64,000 bases of DNA. It comes from Streptomyces cylindrosporus (GTDB taxonomy: Bacteria; Actinomycetota; Actinomycetes; Streptomycetales; Streptomycetaceae). The position numbers and the translations under genes are program-made. The notes beneath the pieces were generated by a model that was not told the origin of the DNA, searched no databases, and saw only the letters and a program-made list of their open reading frames with translations. Location: assembly GCF_022698165.1 (NCBI RefSeq), contig NZ_JALDAY010000016.1:186001-250000 (forward strand). Direction: 5' to 3'. Below, piece after piece: positions 48,493-56,021 of the stretch (position 1 is the first letter of the stretch; every line of letters begins with the position of its first letter).

Positions 48493-49040
48493 TGCGTGTC
48501 TTGGGCAGGGTGTGTGGCGGCATCCTCGCTCTTGTTGTCGGCTTCTGGTTCGTTACCGCGACTGGCGACCTTGCCCTGGCCGCAGGTCTCTACGGCACCC
48601 CTGGGACGTACAAGGTGGACAGCTGCGTAGACACGAGCAACACCCGTAAGGACTCCGACTACGACTGTTACGGGGAGTTCACGCCGGACGGCGGTACCGA
48701 CAGCGATGCCGTCTCGGTGAAGCTCAAGGACACAGGGCACGATTACCCGGACGGCACTGAGTTCGACGCGCGACAGGGAATCGAGCCCGAGACCATTCAG
48801 CGGGTCGGGTTCTGGGGTGTCGTCGGTGAGCTCTGGCAGGTCGGGATCTGTATGGCGGTTCTGGCGGGCCTTGGGTATCAAGCGGTCAAGCCACGCGGGC
48901 AGTCCCGGCGTCGGGAAGACCACCGCCGGGAGCCTTCGCGACGTCAGAAGGTGGCCGATCGGATCGGCTATGCCGTCGTAGTCGCGATCTCCGTGGGCAT
49001 CCTGAGTTGGATTGCCATGGCCGCAGAGCCGACCCCGTAG
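48489..49040 (+). CDS. Membrane protein with extracytoplasmic two-cysteine domain
   Basis: A 183-residue protein. An N-terminal helix is followed by an extracytoplasmic domain with C46 and C60, the second in CYGEFT, and a DG turn (FTPDGGTDSD). Two further helices and a basic loop complete it, and it ends EPTP. The same CxGx(F/W)T pattern occurs in the proteins at 52322-52933 and 52983-53564. Its C-terminus is also found in a decayed copy on the minus strand near 50061. The ATG overlaps the stop of the upstream membrane protein. Confidence 0.72.
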   Translation: MMRVLGRVCGGILALVVGFWFVTATGDLALAAGLYGTPGTYKVDSCVDTSNTRKDSDYDCYGEFTPDGGTDSDAVSVKLKDTGHDYPDGTEFDARQGIEPETIQRVGFWGVVGELWQVGICMAVLAGLGYQAVKPRGQSRRREDHRREPSRRQKVADRIGYAVVVAISVGILSWIAMAAEPTP

Positions 49041-49299
49041 ATGCGGATGTGCTCTGCGACAGCGGGGGGGCGTCATCACCTGCGGACGCCAGTCATATCA
49101 TCGAGGGCTCGTAGAGGCCGCCTGATGGGGGACAGGTTCGGAGCTCGGCAGGAATTCGCCATGCCTTATGGGGCCTCGTAGGCGGATTTACCCATGCCCA
49201 TGTCGCGGTGCGCAGCGTGTCTGCTCCTTCCGCACCGCCCGGGCGCTCGCGTCCGGCTCCGTACCCTGTGCCGAAGACACGGATCCAGGAGGACTTCGG

Positions 49300-50001
49300 A
49301 TGAGCGTCGGCCAGTACGGCCCACCACAGCCCATCTTCGAGCCGCCTCTGTTCGGCGGCGGCTCCCATGTGCCGTTGATCGCGCCGTGGCTGCAGCCGCA
49401 CGAGAGTCTGTTCGGGATCGTCGAGGTGAGGTTGAGCAGTGTGATCCGCCGCTCCCTGCCCCGCAAGCTGCGGGCCGGCAAGGAGTGGAGGGGTGCGCGG
49501 GGCGTGGTGGGGCGCGCCTTCGAAGGCGTCGTCTCGGTTGCGGAAGCCTTCGAGTTCTTCGACTTCGGCATCATCCGCAGGATCCGACGCATTGTGCGGG
49601 GAGCCGGTCTCAAGGGCGGATGGCAGAGCGTGGCCGGACAGTTCGTGATCGCTGTGCGCACCGGGCCCGACCCCTCAAGCAGCCGCTACGACAACGAACG
49701 GGCGCTGATGGTCTTCACCGACCGCAGGATCGTGCTGATGTGCGCGGTTTCCATGCGGAACGAGAAGCCCCTGTTCGGCAAGCTGCCGCCAAGAATGCAG
49801 GTGAGCAGAAGGGAGGCCCGGTGTCTGGGCGAGATCCCGCCGGGACAGCTCCGAGGTGTTGCCACGCGGCACAATTGGCTCTCGGGCCGGGTGGACATCC
49901 ACTTCGCCGACGGCTCCTTGGTTGCGCTCGAACTGTCAGAGAAGGATGCCCGGGCTCTGGAGGCGTTGAGTCAGGGCATCGTCCCACCACCACGGTCCTG
50001 A
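49300..50001 (+). CDS. Cytoplasmic protein, PH-like, unknown
   Basis: A 233-residue protein with no signal or helix. It contains a beta-rich core with the run ERALMVFTDRRIVLMC and later LSGRVDIHFADGSLVALEL, resembling PH-like (YokE/bPH type) folds. A Pro-rich start (PPQPIFEPPLFGGGS) precedes a basic loop. The ATG at 49300 follows GGAGGAC. It stands alone in the effector region; a role in the T7SS locus is suggested only by position. Confidence 0.6.
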   Translation: MSVGQYGPPQPIFEPPLFGGGSHVPLIAPWLQPHESLFGIVEVRLSSVIRRSLPRKLRAGKEWRGARGVVGRAFEGVVSVAEAFEFFDFGIIRRIRRIVRGAGLKGGWQSVAGQFVIAVRTGPDPSSSRYDNERALMVFTDRRIVLMCAVSMRNEKPLFGKLPPRMQVSRREARCLGEIPPGQLRGVATRHNWLSGRVDIHFADGSLVALELSEKDARALEALSQGIVPPPRS

Positions 50002-50336
50002 TCCTCGGAGCCGACGCGAACGTGGCCTTGGCGGGGGTCCGTTAGGCAGTGACGAGGTCGTCAGGGAGTCGGTTCCGCCAGCATGACAGCCCAGCTCAAT
50101 ATGCCCACGGGGACGGTGAAAGGCCTCGCGTTCTCCGGACAGGCATCTGACTGTCCATTTCACGCGGCGATTCGCAACTTCTTGTATTCGGCCGGGAGTT
50201 CGCAATCTGGGCATTCCTTGCCCAGTCTTGGCGGACCTGCGGCTCAGTACTGAACCGGCATGGGATCGCGGCCCATGTGCGACGTGCGCAGCGTGTTGAC
50301 GCTTCGGTCGACCGGCACACCCGGGGGGGCAGCCGG
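50002..50336. other. 335-bp convergent intergenic region with a gene remnant
   Basis: Between convergent genes, no intact gene is seen. The minus strand at 50061-50110 encodes a decayed C-terminus like that of the 48489 protein, and a short reading frame just before it (ending about 50162) contains CPDC, with a stop separating the two. A weak inverted repeat (GACCGGC/GCCGGTC, 50310-50338) overlaps the stop of the small minus gene. The region looks like degraded coding sequence. Confidence 0.5.
50061..50110 (-). pseudogene. Remnant 3' end of a paralogue of the 48489 membrane protein gene
   Basis: Read on the minus strand it gives VGILSWAVMLAEPTP and a stop, against VGILSWIAMAAEPTP and a stop at the end of the 48489-49040 product. 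At the DNA level the two tails also correspond closely. A stop codon interrupts the frame about 17 codons upstream, and no homologous upstream part was recognised, so it is a remnant. Confidence 0.5.
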
Positions 50337-50588
50337 TCAGGGATCGCACGTGCCCGACTGGCTCGCGCACTGCCAGTCGGAGAAACCGTCCTCGGGGTTG
50401 CGGACGGCATGATCGAAGCCGATGAGGTCTCGCACAAGGACGAAGGTGAGTGCGATGGCGGCAAGTCCTGCCAACGCAAGCGCGATCCGGAGTACCGGCC
50501 TCAACACCCGGCGCTGGCCGGTCTCCTGCTCCGTCGTCCGGTCCCCGGCCCGTCGCGCCCCGCTGCTGGGAGAGTGCTGGCCCTTCAT
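50337..50588 (-). CDS. Small membrane protein, coupled to the upstream effector-like gene
   Basis: An 83-residue protein with a polar N-terminus (QHSPSSGARRAGDRTTEQ) and one membrane helix (VLRIALALAGLAAIALTFVLV), then a short extracytoplasmic end with two Cys (WQCASQSGTCDP). Its ATG overlaps the stop of the effector-like gene (ATGA), so expression is coupled. A membrane-located guard (immunity) or partner is possible but unproven. Confidence 0.65.
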   Translation of the reverse strand: MKGQHSPSSGARRAGDRTTEQETGQRRVLRPVLRIALALAGLAAIALTFVLVRDLIGFDHAVRNPEDGFSDWQCASQSGTCDP

Positions 50589-51703
50589 GCGCACGACGTG
50601 ATCTCCTCGGAGGTGCCGCGGACATTGAAGTCCTGGGCCAGGCCCACGGTGTTGAGGTGGGCGATGTCGGCCTGCTCCATTTCCTGCCCGCCTCCGCCGA
50701 CGTCGCTTCGGTGCTCGCTGGGGATGCCCCAGTCGTAGCGCTTCTGGACCTCGACCCGGTAGGTCACCTCGCCGTTGTGGACGTAACCCGTCAGCCGGTA
50801 CTGGAAATGGTTGAGCGCGTAGTACCAATCCGCACTGCTGTGGCCGTCCTTGGGGTCGGGCGCGGTGCTCTGCCACGTGGTGGTGAAGGGGCCGTCCGGG
50901 CGGCCGTGGACGTCGTTGCGCAGGGTCCCGTCCACGTCCTTCTGGAAGGCCGGCACCTGGTCCATCAGCACCTGCGGATCGACCTCTACATCCGTGCCGC
51001 TGGCGTCCAGGTAGTGCTGGATCAGCCCGGCGGCGTTGGGATAGTCATAGTACGGACTGGCGAAGACCGCGCCGACGTTGTTGAGCTTGTTGCGGGTCTC
51101 GCGGTCCTTGGCGTCCGGTTCCGCGATGTTGAACCTGCGGTCCTCGCTCTCGAAGTTGTGGACCGTGCCGAAGGCGATCTTCAGTCGCTTGGCCAGCCAC
51201 TCGTCGTCATCGGTCGCTTCGTCGAGCACCTTTCGCAGCCGCTTCTGCAGGGCTTCGGCGATGCGCTCGTGCTCTTCGTAGTTCTTGTGCACGTCCGGAT
51301 CGTCGGGATCGTCGACGACGCACATCTCGACCTGACCGTCCGCGCTGATCGTCATGCCCTGTTCCAGTGCCTGCCGCTGGATCTCCTGGGCCTTGAGCTG
51401 GCGTTCCCGCAGATTCTTAGTCCCGCCGGTGCCCTTGGTGCCGTCGGCCTCCGTGTCGATGTAGTCCCGCAGCGCCCGGACCTCTTTGTCCAGGGCGTCG
51501 ATGTCCATCTGGACGCGGTCGCAGAACTCCTGCGCCCGCTCACCGGCCTTGCCCTGCCAGTGGTCCTGGTGCAGCTTTCGGACCACTCCGTCGTGGAACT
51601 CCGTACGGGCGTCCTTGATCTTGCGGTGTATGGCGTTCCAGTCGTCGGCGAACGTCTCCAGCGCGTTGACGTCGAGCTCCATGAGCTGCTGGAAGGTGAC
51701 CAC
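50585..51703 (-). CDS. WXG-domain effector-like protein with unassigned C-terminal domain
   Basis: A 372-residue protein. Residues ~1-110 form a helical WXG-like domain with W49-Q-G (DHWQGKAGERAQEF). A charged middle follows, then a distinct C-terminal domain from about residue 215: WYYALNHFQYRLTGYVHNG ... VQKRYDWGIPSEHR ... EQADIAHLNTVGLAQDFNV. It is conserved-looking (Trp, Tyr, His, Asp and Glu at regular places) but I cannot name it. GTG at 51703 with GGAGG upstream. It sits between a small partner gene and a small membrane protein gene. Confidence 0.75.
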   Translation of the reverse strand: MVTFQQLMELDVNALETFADDWNAIHRKIKDARTEFHDGVVRKLHQDHWQGKAGERAQEFCDRVQMDIDALDKEVRALRDYIDTEADGTKGTGGTKNLRERQLKAQEIQRQALEQGMTISADGQVEMCVVDDPDDPDVHKNYEEHERIAEALQKRLRKVLDEATDDDEWLAKRLKIAFGTVHNFESEDRRFNIAEPDAKDRETRNKLNNVGAVFASPYYDYPNAAGLIQHYLDASGTDVEVDPQVLMDQVPAFQKDVDGTLRNDVHGRPDGPFTTTWQSTAPDPKDGHSSADWYYALNHFQYRLTGYVHNGEVTYRVEVQKRYDWGIPSEHRSDVGGGGQEMEQADIAHLNTVGLAQDFNVRGTSEEITSCA

Positions 51704-51721
51704 GATGCTGTTGCCTCCGGC

Positions 51722-52180
51722 TCAGCGGAACGGGTTCGGGGCGTGCCGGTCGGCGAACTGCGAGGCGGTCGCGACCTCGTTGCGGTCGTACGCGTCCGCA
51801 CTGTCGCGGAAGTTCTGCGCGGCCTCGTCCAGGCGGTCCGTGACGACCTTGAGCAGGGCCTCCCAGCGGCGCTGCATGTCATCGATGCTGCCGACGAAGG
51901 ACCAACCGGCCGCCGCCTTCGCGAGATCGCCGTCGGCGTCCTCGGCCGCGCCCCTGGTCTTGCGGATGATCTCCGACGTGCTGTCGCAGACATCGGCCCT
52001 GTCCCGCAGGAAGGACGAGCTGACGCCGACGTCAGGGTCACCGCCCCACACCGGTGGCGCGGGCGGCGGAGGCGTGGGTGTCGGGCCCGGCGAGGGAGAT
52101 GGCTCGGGCTGCGGCGCGGCGGTCGTGGCTGGTGCCGAGACCTGGGCATACGACAGCCGCGGATCGACCGGTTGACTCAT
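51722..52180 (-). CDS. EspC/WXG-like small T7SS partner with Pro-rich N-terminus
   Basis: A 152-residue protein with a disordered Pro/Ser-rich N-terminus (PQPEPSPSPGPTPTPPPP) and a helical domain (FLRDRADVCDSTSEIIRKTRG ... IDDMQRRWEALLKVVTDRLDEAAQNF). The ATG at 52180 follows GGAGGAG. It is 18 bp upstream of the effector-like gene and resembles the small ESX-type partner of such effectors. Confidence 0.72.
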   Translation of the reverse strand: MSQPVDPRLSYAQVSAPATTAAPQPEPSPSPGPTPTPPPPAPPVWGGDPDVGVSSSFLRDRADVCDSTSEIIRKTRGAAEDADGDLAKAAAGWSFVGSIDDMQRRWEALLKVVTDRLDEAAQNFRDSADAYDRNEVATASQFADRHAPNPFR

Positions 52181-52321
52181 TTCCGACTCCTCCAGAACCG
52201 GTCTCCCGGCCCTCACCCCGTACGGAAGGAACGTTCTTGCTCAGCCTAGGCCAGTAGCGGATTGGCATGCCACCGACATCTCGCTGGTCCGCGTGTCGTG
52301 GCCCTACCGGTTACGCGAACC

Positions 52322-52933
52322 TCACGTGAAGAACACCACCAACAAGCTGATCACCAGCCCGATCACCCCCGTCACCCCCATCACATAGATCGTCCGCTGC
52401 AACCCCCGGCCAGCCGCCTCCCCCGCCCGCCGCACATCCGCCGGCCCGCCAAACGCGAACCCCGTGGCGACGAAGAACAGCCCCGCCCCCAGCGGCAGCA
52501 GCGCGCCGAAGCACCAAGCGGTGCCGAGGGCGATCGCGTGGGTCCAGCCCTGGTCCAACTGGTACGACGCGTCAGAGGACTTGCGGGCCTCCAGGACATG
52601 GCCCCGCGTGTACAACGCGTCGCTCTTCAGCTCGGCGTTCAGGTCCTTCGTGCTGCCGTCCGTCGCGGTGAACGTGCCGTAGCACCAACGGGTCCTGGTC
52701 TTCTTGCGTGAGCTGCTCGACGAGGACGAGCGGTACTTGTAGGCGACCGTGCACGTCTCCACCGTCAGCTTGCCCGGTGTCGACGTCGCATAGCGGTACG
52801 GGCCCAGGAACGCTCCGAGGGCCAGCAGGACCAGGCCGGCCAGGATCAGGCCCGCGCCGATGAGGCGGCCGAGGCCCGGTTGGCCTTCCTGGGTCGCGGC
52901 GTCGGGCGCGGAGTTCCCCTGTACTTGTGTCAT
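52322..52933 (-). CDS. Membrane protein with extracytoplasmic CYGTFT domain
   Basis: A 203-residue protein: N-terminal helix (residues 24-44), extracytoplasmic domain with C61 and C84 (the latter in CYGTFT) and a Ser-run/basic loop between them, then two helices at the C-terminus. It shares the CxGx(F/W)T pattern with the 48489 and 52983 proteins. The ATG follows GAGG. It is transcribed with the 52983 gene, 49 bp apart. Confidence 0.72.
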   Translation of the reverse strand: MTQVQGNSAPDAATQEGQPGLGRLIGAGLILAGLVLLALGAFLGPYRYATSTPGKLTVETCTVAYKYRSSSSSSSRKKTRTRWCYGTFTATDGSTKDLNAELKSDALYTRGHVLEARKSSDASYQLDQGWTHAIALGTAWCFGALLPLGAGLFFVATGFAFGGPADVRRAGEAAGRGLQRTIYVMGVTGVIGLVISLLVVFFT

Positions 52934-52982
52934 CGATAAGCCTCGGAATTCTCCGGATTTCTGAATCGGTCGTCGGTTCGGT

Positions 52983-53564
52983 TCACAAGGCCAGCGCGCA
53001 GACCAGTGCCGCCAGCGCGCCCACCGCGAAGACGCCGCCCAGGAGCGGGCCGGTGATGTTCCGGGCCGGCAGGTTCTGCCAGGAAGTCGACAAGGCCGGG
53101 CCGCCGCGGGCACCGAAGCCGGTGAGGAGACAGAAGACGCCGAGTGCCGCCAAGGAGAGGCAGAACGCCAGGATCGCCGCGTCGTTTCCCGGGTCGCGGT
53201 CCTGAGGTTGTTCGAAGGTGTCGTCCACCCGTATCACCGGGATTTTCGAACCGGATTCGAAACGCGAGGACGTATCCACGGTCACGTCCTCGTACGTGGC
53301 TCCGCCCTTTTCCGCTGTCCACGTCCCGGTGCAGCTGAACTTGAGTTCCGTGGTACGTCTGTGCGTGCCGTAGTGGGTCTTCGTGTGCGCTTCGCATGAA
53401 GAAACGGTGAGAGTCCCGTCGGTGCCCTCGCCGGCGAGTTCGCTGCGCAGTTCGGGAACGGTCACGGCGGCGACCACCGCGGCTGCCAGGAGGAGTCCCG
53501 CGCCGACCAGCCTGCCCACCCACAGGCGCCCTGTACTGCCGTAACGTGCCTGTGTCGTCACCAC
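52983..53564 (-). CDS. Membrane protein with extracytoplasmic CTGTWT domain
   Basis: A 193-residue protein with an N-terminal helix (residues 17-35), an extracytoplasmic domain with C57 and C78 (CTGTWT), then two C-terminal helices. It is a relative of the downstream 52322 gene product. GTG start at 53564; the divergent small helical protein gene starts 128 bp away, so regulation may be shared. Function unknown. Confidence 0.7.
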   Translation of the reverse strand: MVTTQARYGSTGRLWVGRLVGAGLLLAAAVVAAVTVPELRSELAGEGTDGTLTVSSCEAHTKTHYGTHRRTTELKFSCTGTWTAEKGGATYEDVTVDTSSRFESGSKIPVIRVDDTFEQPQDRDPGNDAAILAFCLSLAALGVFCLLTGFGARGGPALSTSWQNLPARNITGPLLGGVFAVGALAALVCALAL

Positions 53565-53691
53565 TGTTGGCCATCCCCCGGGAAACTTGACGATCTCTTG
53601 ACTGACGGGTTCGCTGGGCTGTGCGCGAGGAGTCTAAGGTATCCGTCTGTCGTCCAATATGAACTGCAGCAAAGGGTCTCGGGGGAGAGCA

Positions 53692-54018
53692 ATGGAGTTC
53701 GGCACCTTTGACGTCGACACGACGGTGCTCCGTAAGCAGGGGCAGAACTTCGTCGATCTCGGGGGTGATTTCGCCAAAGCCTCCAAGGGACTTCAGGACA
53801 CCCTCGAAGGGCTGGGAGAGCCCTGGGCGGACGCCGACTTCGGAGAGGTCTTCGGTCAGGTGTACACGCCGATTCGCGACGGAATCTTCACATCGATGGA
53901 CAGTCTCGCGAAAAGGCTTCAGCAGATCGGTTACGGCCTTCAGGACATGGCAGGCAACTACGACGCCTCGGACGCGTCGAACATGGGCCTGATGAACGGC
54001 CTCTCCGGTCAGCTCTGA
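53692..54018 (+). CDS. Small helical ESX-like protein (module A)
   Basis: A 108-residue protein: helices around VLRKQGQNFVDLGGDFAKASKGL and SMDSLAKRLQQIGYGLQDMAGNYD, separated by a turn with W and G (PWADADFG) that resembles WXG. It ends MNGLSGQL. The ATG follows GGGGGAG. It is the first gene of a module with the next two genes and is probably the partner of the large WXG-like protein. Confidence 0.78.
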   Translation: MEFGTFDVDTTVLRKQGQNFVDLGGDFAKASKGLQDTLEGLGEPWADADFGEVFGQVYTPIRDGIFTSMDSLAKRLQQIGYGLQDMAGNYDASDASNMGLMNGLSGQL

Positions 54019-54081
54019 ATCCCAGTCGACTCTGAATCCCAGTCGACTCCGACTCCCGGCCGACTCTGACTCCCGGCCGAC
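54014..54081 (+). repeat. Four tandem 17-bp repeats at a gene junction
   Basis: TCTGAATCCCAGTCGAC twice (identical), then two diverged copies TCCGACTCCCGGCCGAC and TCTGACTCCCGGCCGAC. The first unit contains the stop of the 53692 gene. The spacer to the next start is only 34 bases. Confidence 0.85.
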
Positions 54082-54115
54082 TCCGGCTTGAATCCGCGCT
54101 ATTGGGGCTATTGGC

Positions 54116-55276
54116 ATGTCGCTCACACTGCCCAGTGAACTCGTCTGGGTGCTCGATCTCCTCGGCTACAGCTGGCCCGAGGCCGACGAAGAAGCACTGC
54201 ACGAAGTCGCCGAGACCTGGCGGAGTTTCGGCAGGACACTCGAAGAGATCGAGACGAACGGCGCACGCTTCGCCGGTGCCGTCGTGGCTCACAACGCCGG
54301 CCAGGCCGTCGACGGCTTCGGCAAGGCCTGGGGCGCGTACACCGGCACGAACGGCGAGGACAGTTACCTCCCCGACGCGAAGACCGCCTGCGAGGTGATC
54401 GCCCTCGCCTTCGACGGCGCCGCGATCGCGGTCCTCACGGCGAAGCTCGCCGTCATCGCCCAACTCATCGCCCTGGCCATCGAGATCATCGCCGCCCAGG
54501 CCTCCGCCCCCTTCACCTTCGGTCTCTCCGAGGTCGGCGCGCTCGGCGCGACCCAGGCGACCCGGGTGATCGTCCGCGAGCTCCTGGCGAAGCTTCGGAA
54601 GGAGGTCATGGAGGCGATCACCAAGGCCATGGAGCACGCCACCATGGACGCCCTGAAGAAGATCGCCAAGGAGCAGCTGGAGAAGATCACCAAGGAGAAG
54701 GTCAAGCAGTTCGCCAAGGACAAGATCAAGGAAGAGGCCAAGCAGTTCGTCCAGGAGAAGGTCGTCGACGCGGCCAAGGACAAGGCCAAGGAAGCCGCCG
54801 TCGGCATGGCGCAGAACATCGGGCAACAGAGCGTCGAGACCTACTTCGACGCCCGCTCCGGCATCGACCTCGGTGAGACGGCGGACGTCGCCAGGACCGC
54901 GGCCGGCGAGTACGTGGCCGGCCTCAAGAACGAGGTAACCGGCGGCGAGGGATCGACCATCGCCGGCTACACGGACGTCGGCGGTCACGTGGACGGTGCC
55001 GTGGACGCGGCGACGGAGAAGGTGACCGGGGCGGTCGGGGGCCGCGTCCAGCACGGGGTCGACGCGTTGTCGGGGCACGGTGGCAGCGGCGCCGAGGTGG
55101 CCGACGGGGGTGCGTCCGGTGGGCGTGCGGACGCGGCTGCCGCATCGAGCTCCGGTGCCTCGGGCTCCTCGGGCGCCGGCAGCCAGTCGTCCAACAGGGC
55201 GGCGGCCACGGCAAGTTCGGGATCCTCGCACTCCTCGGGGAGCGCGCAGGACTGGGCCCGTAGCGAATTCGGCTGA
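54116..55276 (+). CDS. Large WXG-like protein with coiled-coil and Ser/Gly tail (module A)
   Basis: A 386-residue protein with the N-terminal WXG100-like/CpnT-type start (LPSELVWVLDLLGYSWPEADEEALHEVAETW). A hydrophobic segment (FDGAAIAVLTAKLAVIAQLIALAIEIIAAQA) is followed by a long Lys/Glu/Ala helix (about 185-255, KKIAKEQLEKITKEKVKQF) likely to form a coiled coil, then a Ser/Gly/Ala-rich tail. No toxin motif recognised. It lies between the small ESX-like gene and the charged partner gene at 55458. Confidence 0.78.
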   Translation: MSLTLPSELVWVLDLLGYSWPEADEEALHEVAETWRSFGRTLEEIETNGARFAGAVVAHNAGQAVDGFGKAWGAYTGTNGEDSYLPDAKTACEVIALAFDGAAIAVLTAKLAVIAQLIALAIEIIAAQASAPFTFGLSEVGALGATQATRVIVRELLAKLRKEVMEAITKAMEHATMDALKKIAKEQLEKITKEKVKQFAKDKIKEEAKQFVQEKVVDAAKDKAKEAAVGMAQNIGQQSVETYFDARSGIDLGETADVARTAAGEYVAGLKNEVTGGEGSTIAGYTDVGGHVDGAVDAATEKVTGAVGGRVQHGVDALSGHGGSGAEVADGGASGGRADAAAASSSGASGSSGAGSQSSNRAAATASSGSSHSSGSAQDWARSEFG

Positions 55277-55457
55277 TACGGCGGCGGCCTCGGAAGCTGC
55301 TGCCCCGCACCGTCCGTCGGTGCCGAGCCGCAGCACTTCACCCCCACCGACACTGAGCCGCACCGCACTGAACCCCCGCCACCACCCAGCCGCAAGCCAC
55401 CACCCCCACCCCGCCCCCACCGCCAACAACAAGCCCCCGAAAGGACCCTCCCCACCC

Positions 55458-55847
55458 ATGACCGCGGACCGCGAGATCCAGGACGAGGAACTCCTGGGCA
55501 TCGCCCAGGACCCCGAACAGGCCCTGCGGCTGCGCCGCTCCCTGCGGACCATCGCCGGCGCGGACTCCCTCGACCCCGACCTGCGCGACATGGCGCGTTC
55601 GGTGCTGAGCGGGCGCGTCGACATCAAGGACGCCGTTCAGGACCCGCGGTACACCGAGGCCGTGTTCCAGCGGCTGCACGAGATGCGACGGGCGGCCGAG
55701 GAGCAGTCGTACGCCGAACAGCAGCGGTCCAAGGCCCAGTTCGGGGACTGGGAGCGGCGCGAGCAGGCGGAGCTGGACCGTGCGCGCGCCGAGAGGGACG
55801 CGCCGGTGCACGGGTCCGGCCGGGGCGATCGGCACGCCCGGCGCTGA
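55458..55847 (+). CDS. Charged ~130-aa protein with DPxQAxxLRRSL motif (module A)
   Basis: A 129-residue soluble protein: QDEELLGIAQDPEQALRLRRSL then LRDMARSVLSGR and a long charged helix rich in Glu, Arg and Gln. It is a clear paralogue of the 59431 protein (shared DPxQAxxLRRSL and MAxxVLSGR). No export signal; a cytoplasmic partner or chaperone-like role is possible because it is next to large WXG proteins twice. The ATG at 55458 follows GAAAGGA. Confidence 0.75.
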   Translation: MTADREIQDEELLGIAQDPEQALRLRRSLRTIAGADSLDPDLRDMARSVLSGRVDIKDAVQDPRYTEAVFQRLHEMRRAAEEQSYAEQQRSKAQFGDWERREQAELDRARAERDAPVHGSGRGDRHARR

Positions 55848-56021
55848 GCCGTGGGTGACGGCGCCCGCCCTGACGTGGACTTGGTCATGGCAGGAACATG
55901 TCGGTTAGGGTGAGCGCCTCGAACTCATGAGTGAGCAGCAGCAACGGGGGTTGCCTTATGGCCACTTGGGTGGACTTGCCATGCCCTGAAGGGCCGTCGG
56001 GCCGGGCGTACGGGAGCCGGC

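Noticed and set aside
43000..49000. Integration signs (integrase, tRNA fragment, flanking direct repeats) expected for a mobile island
   Set aside because: None was seen; the AT-richer cassette is reported as accessory but not as a mobile element.
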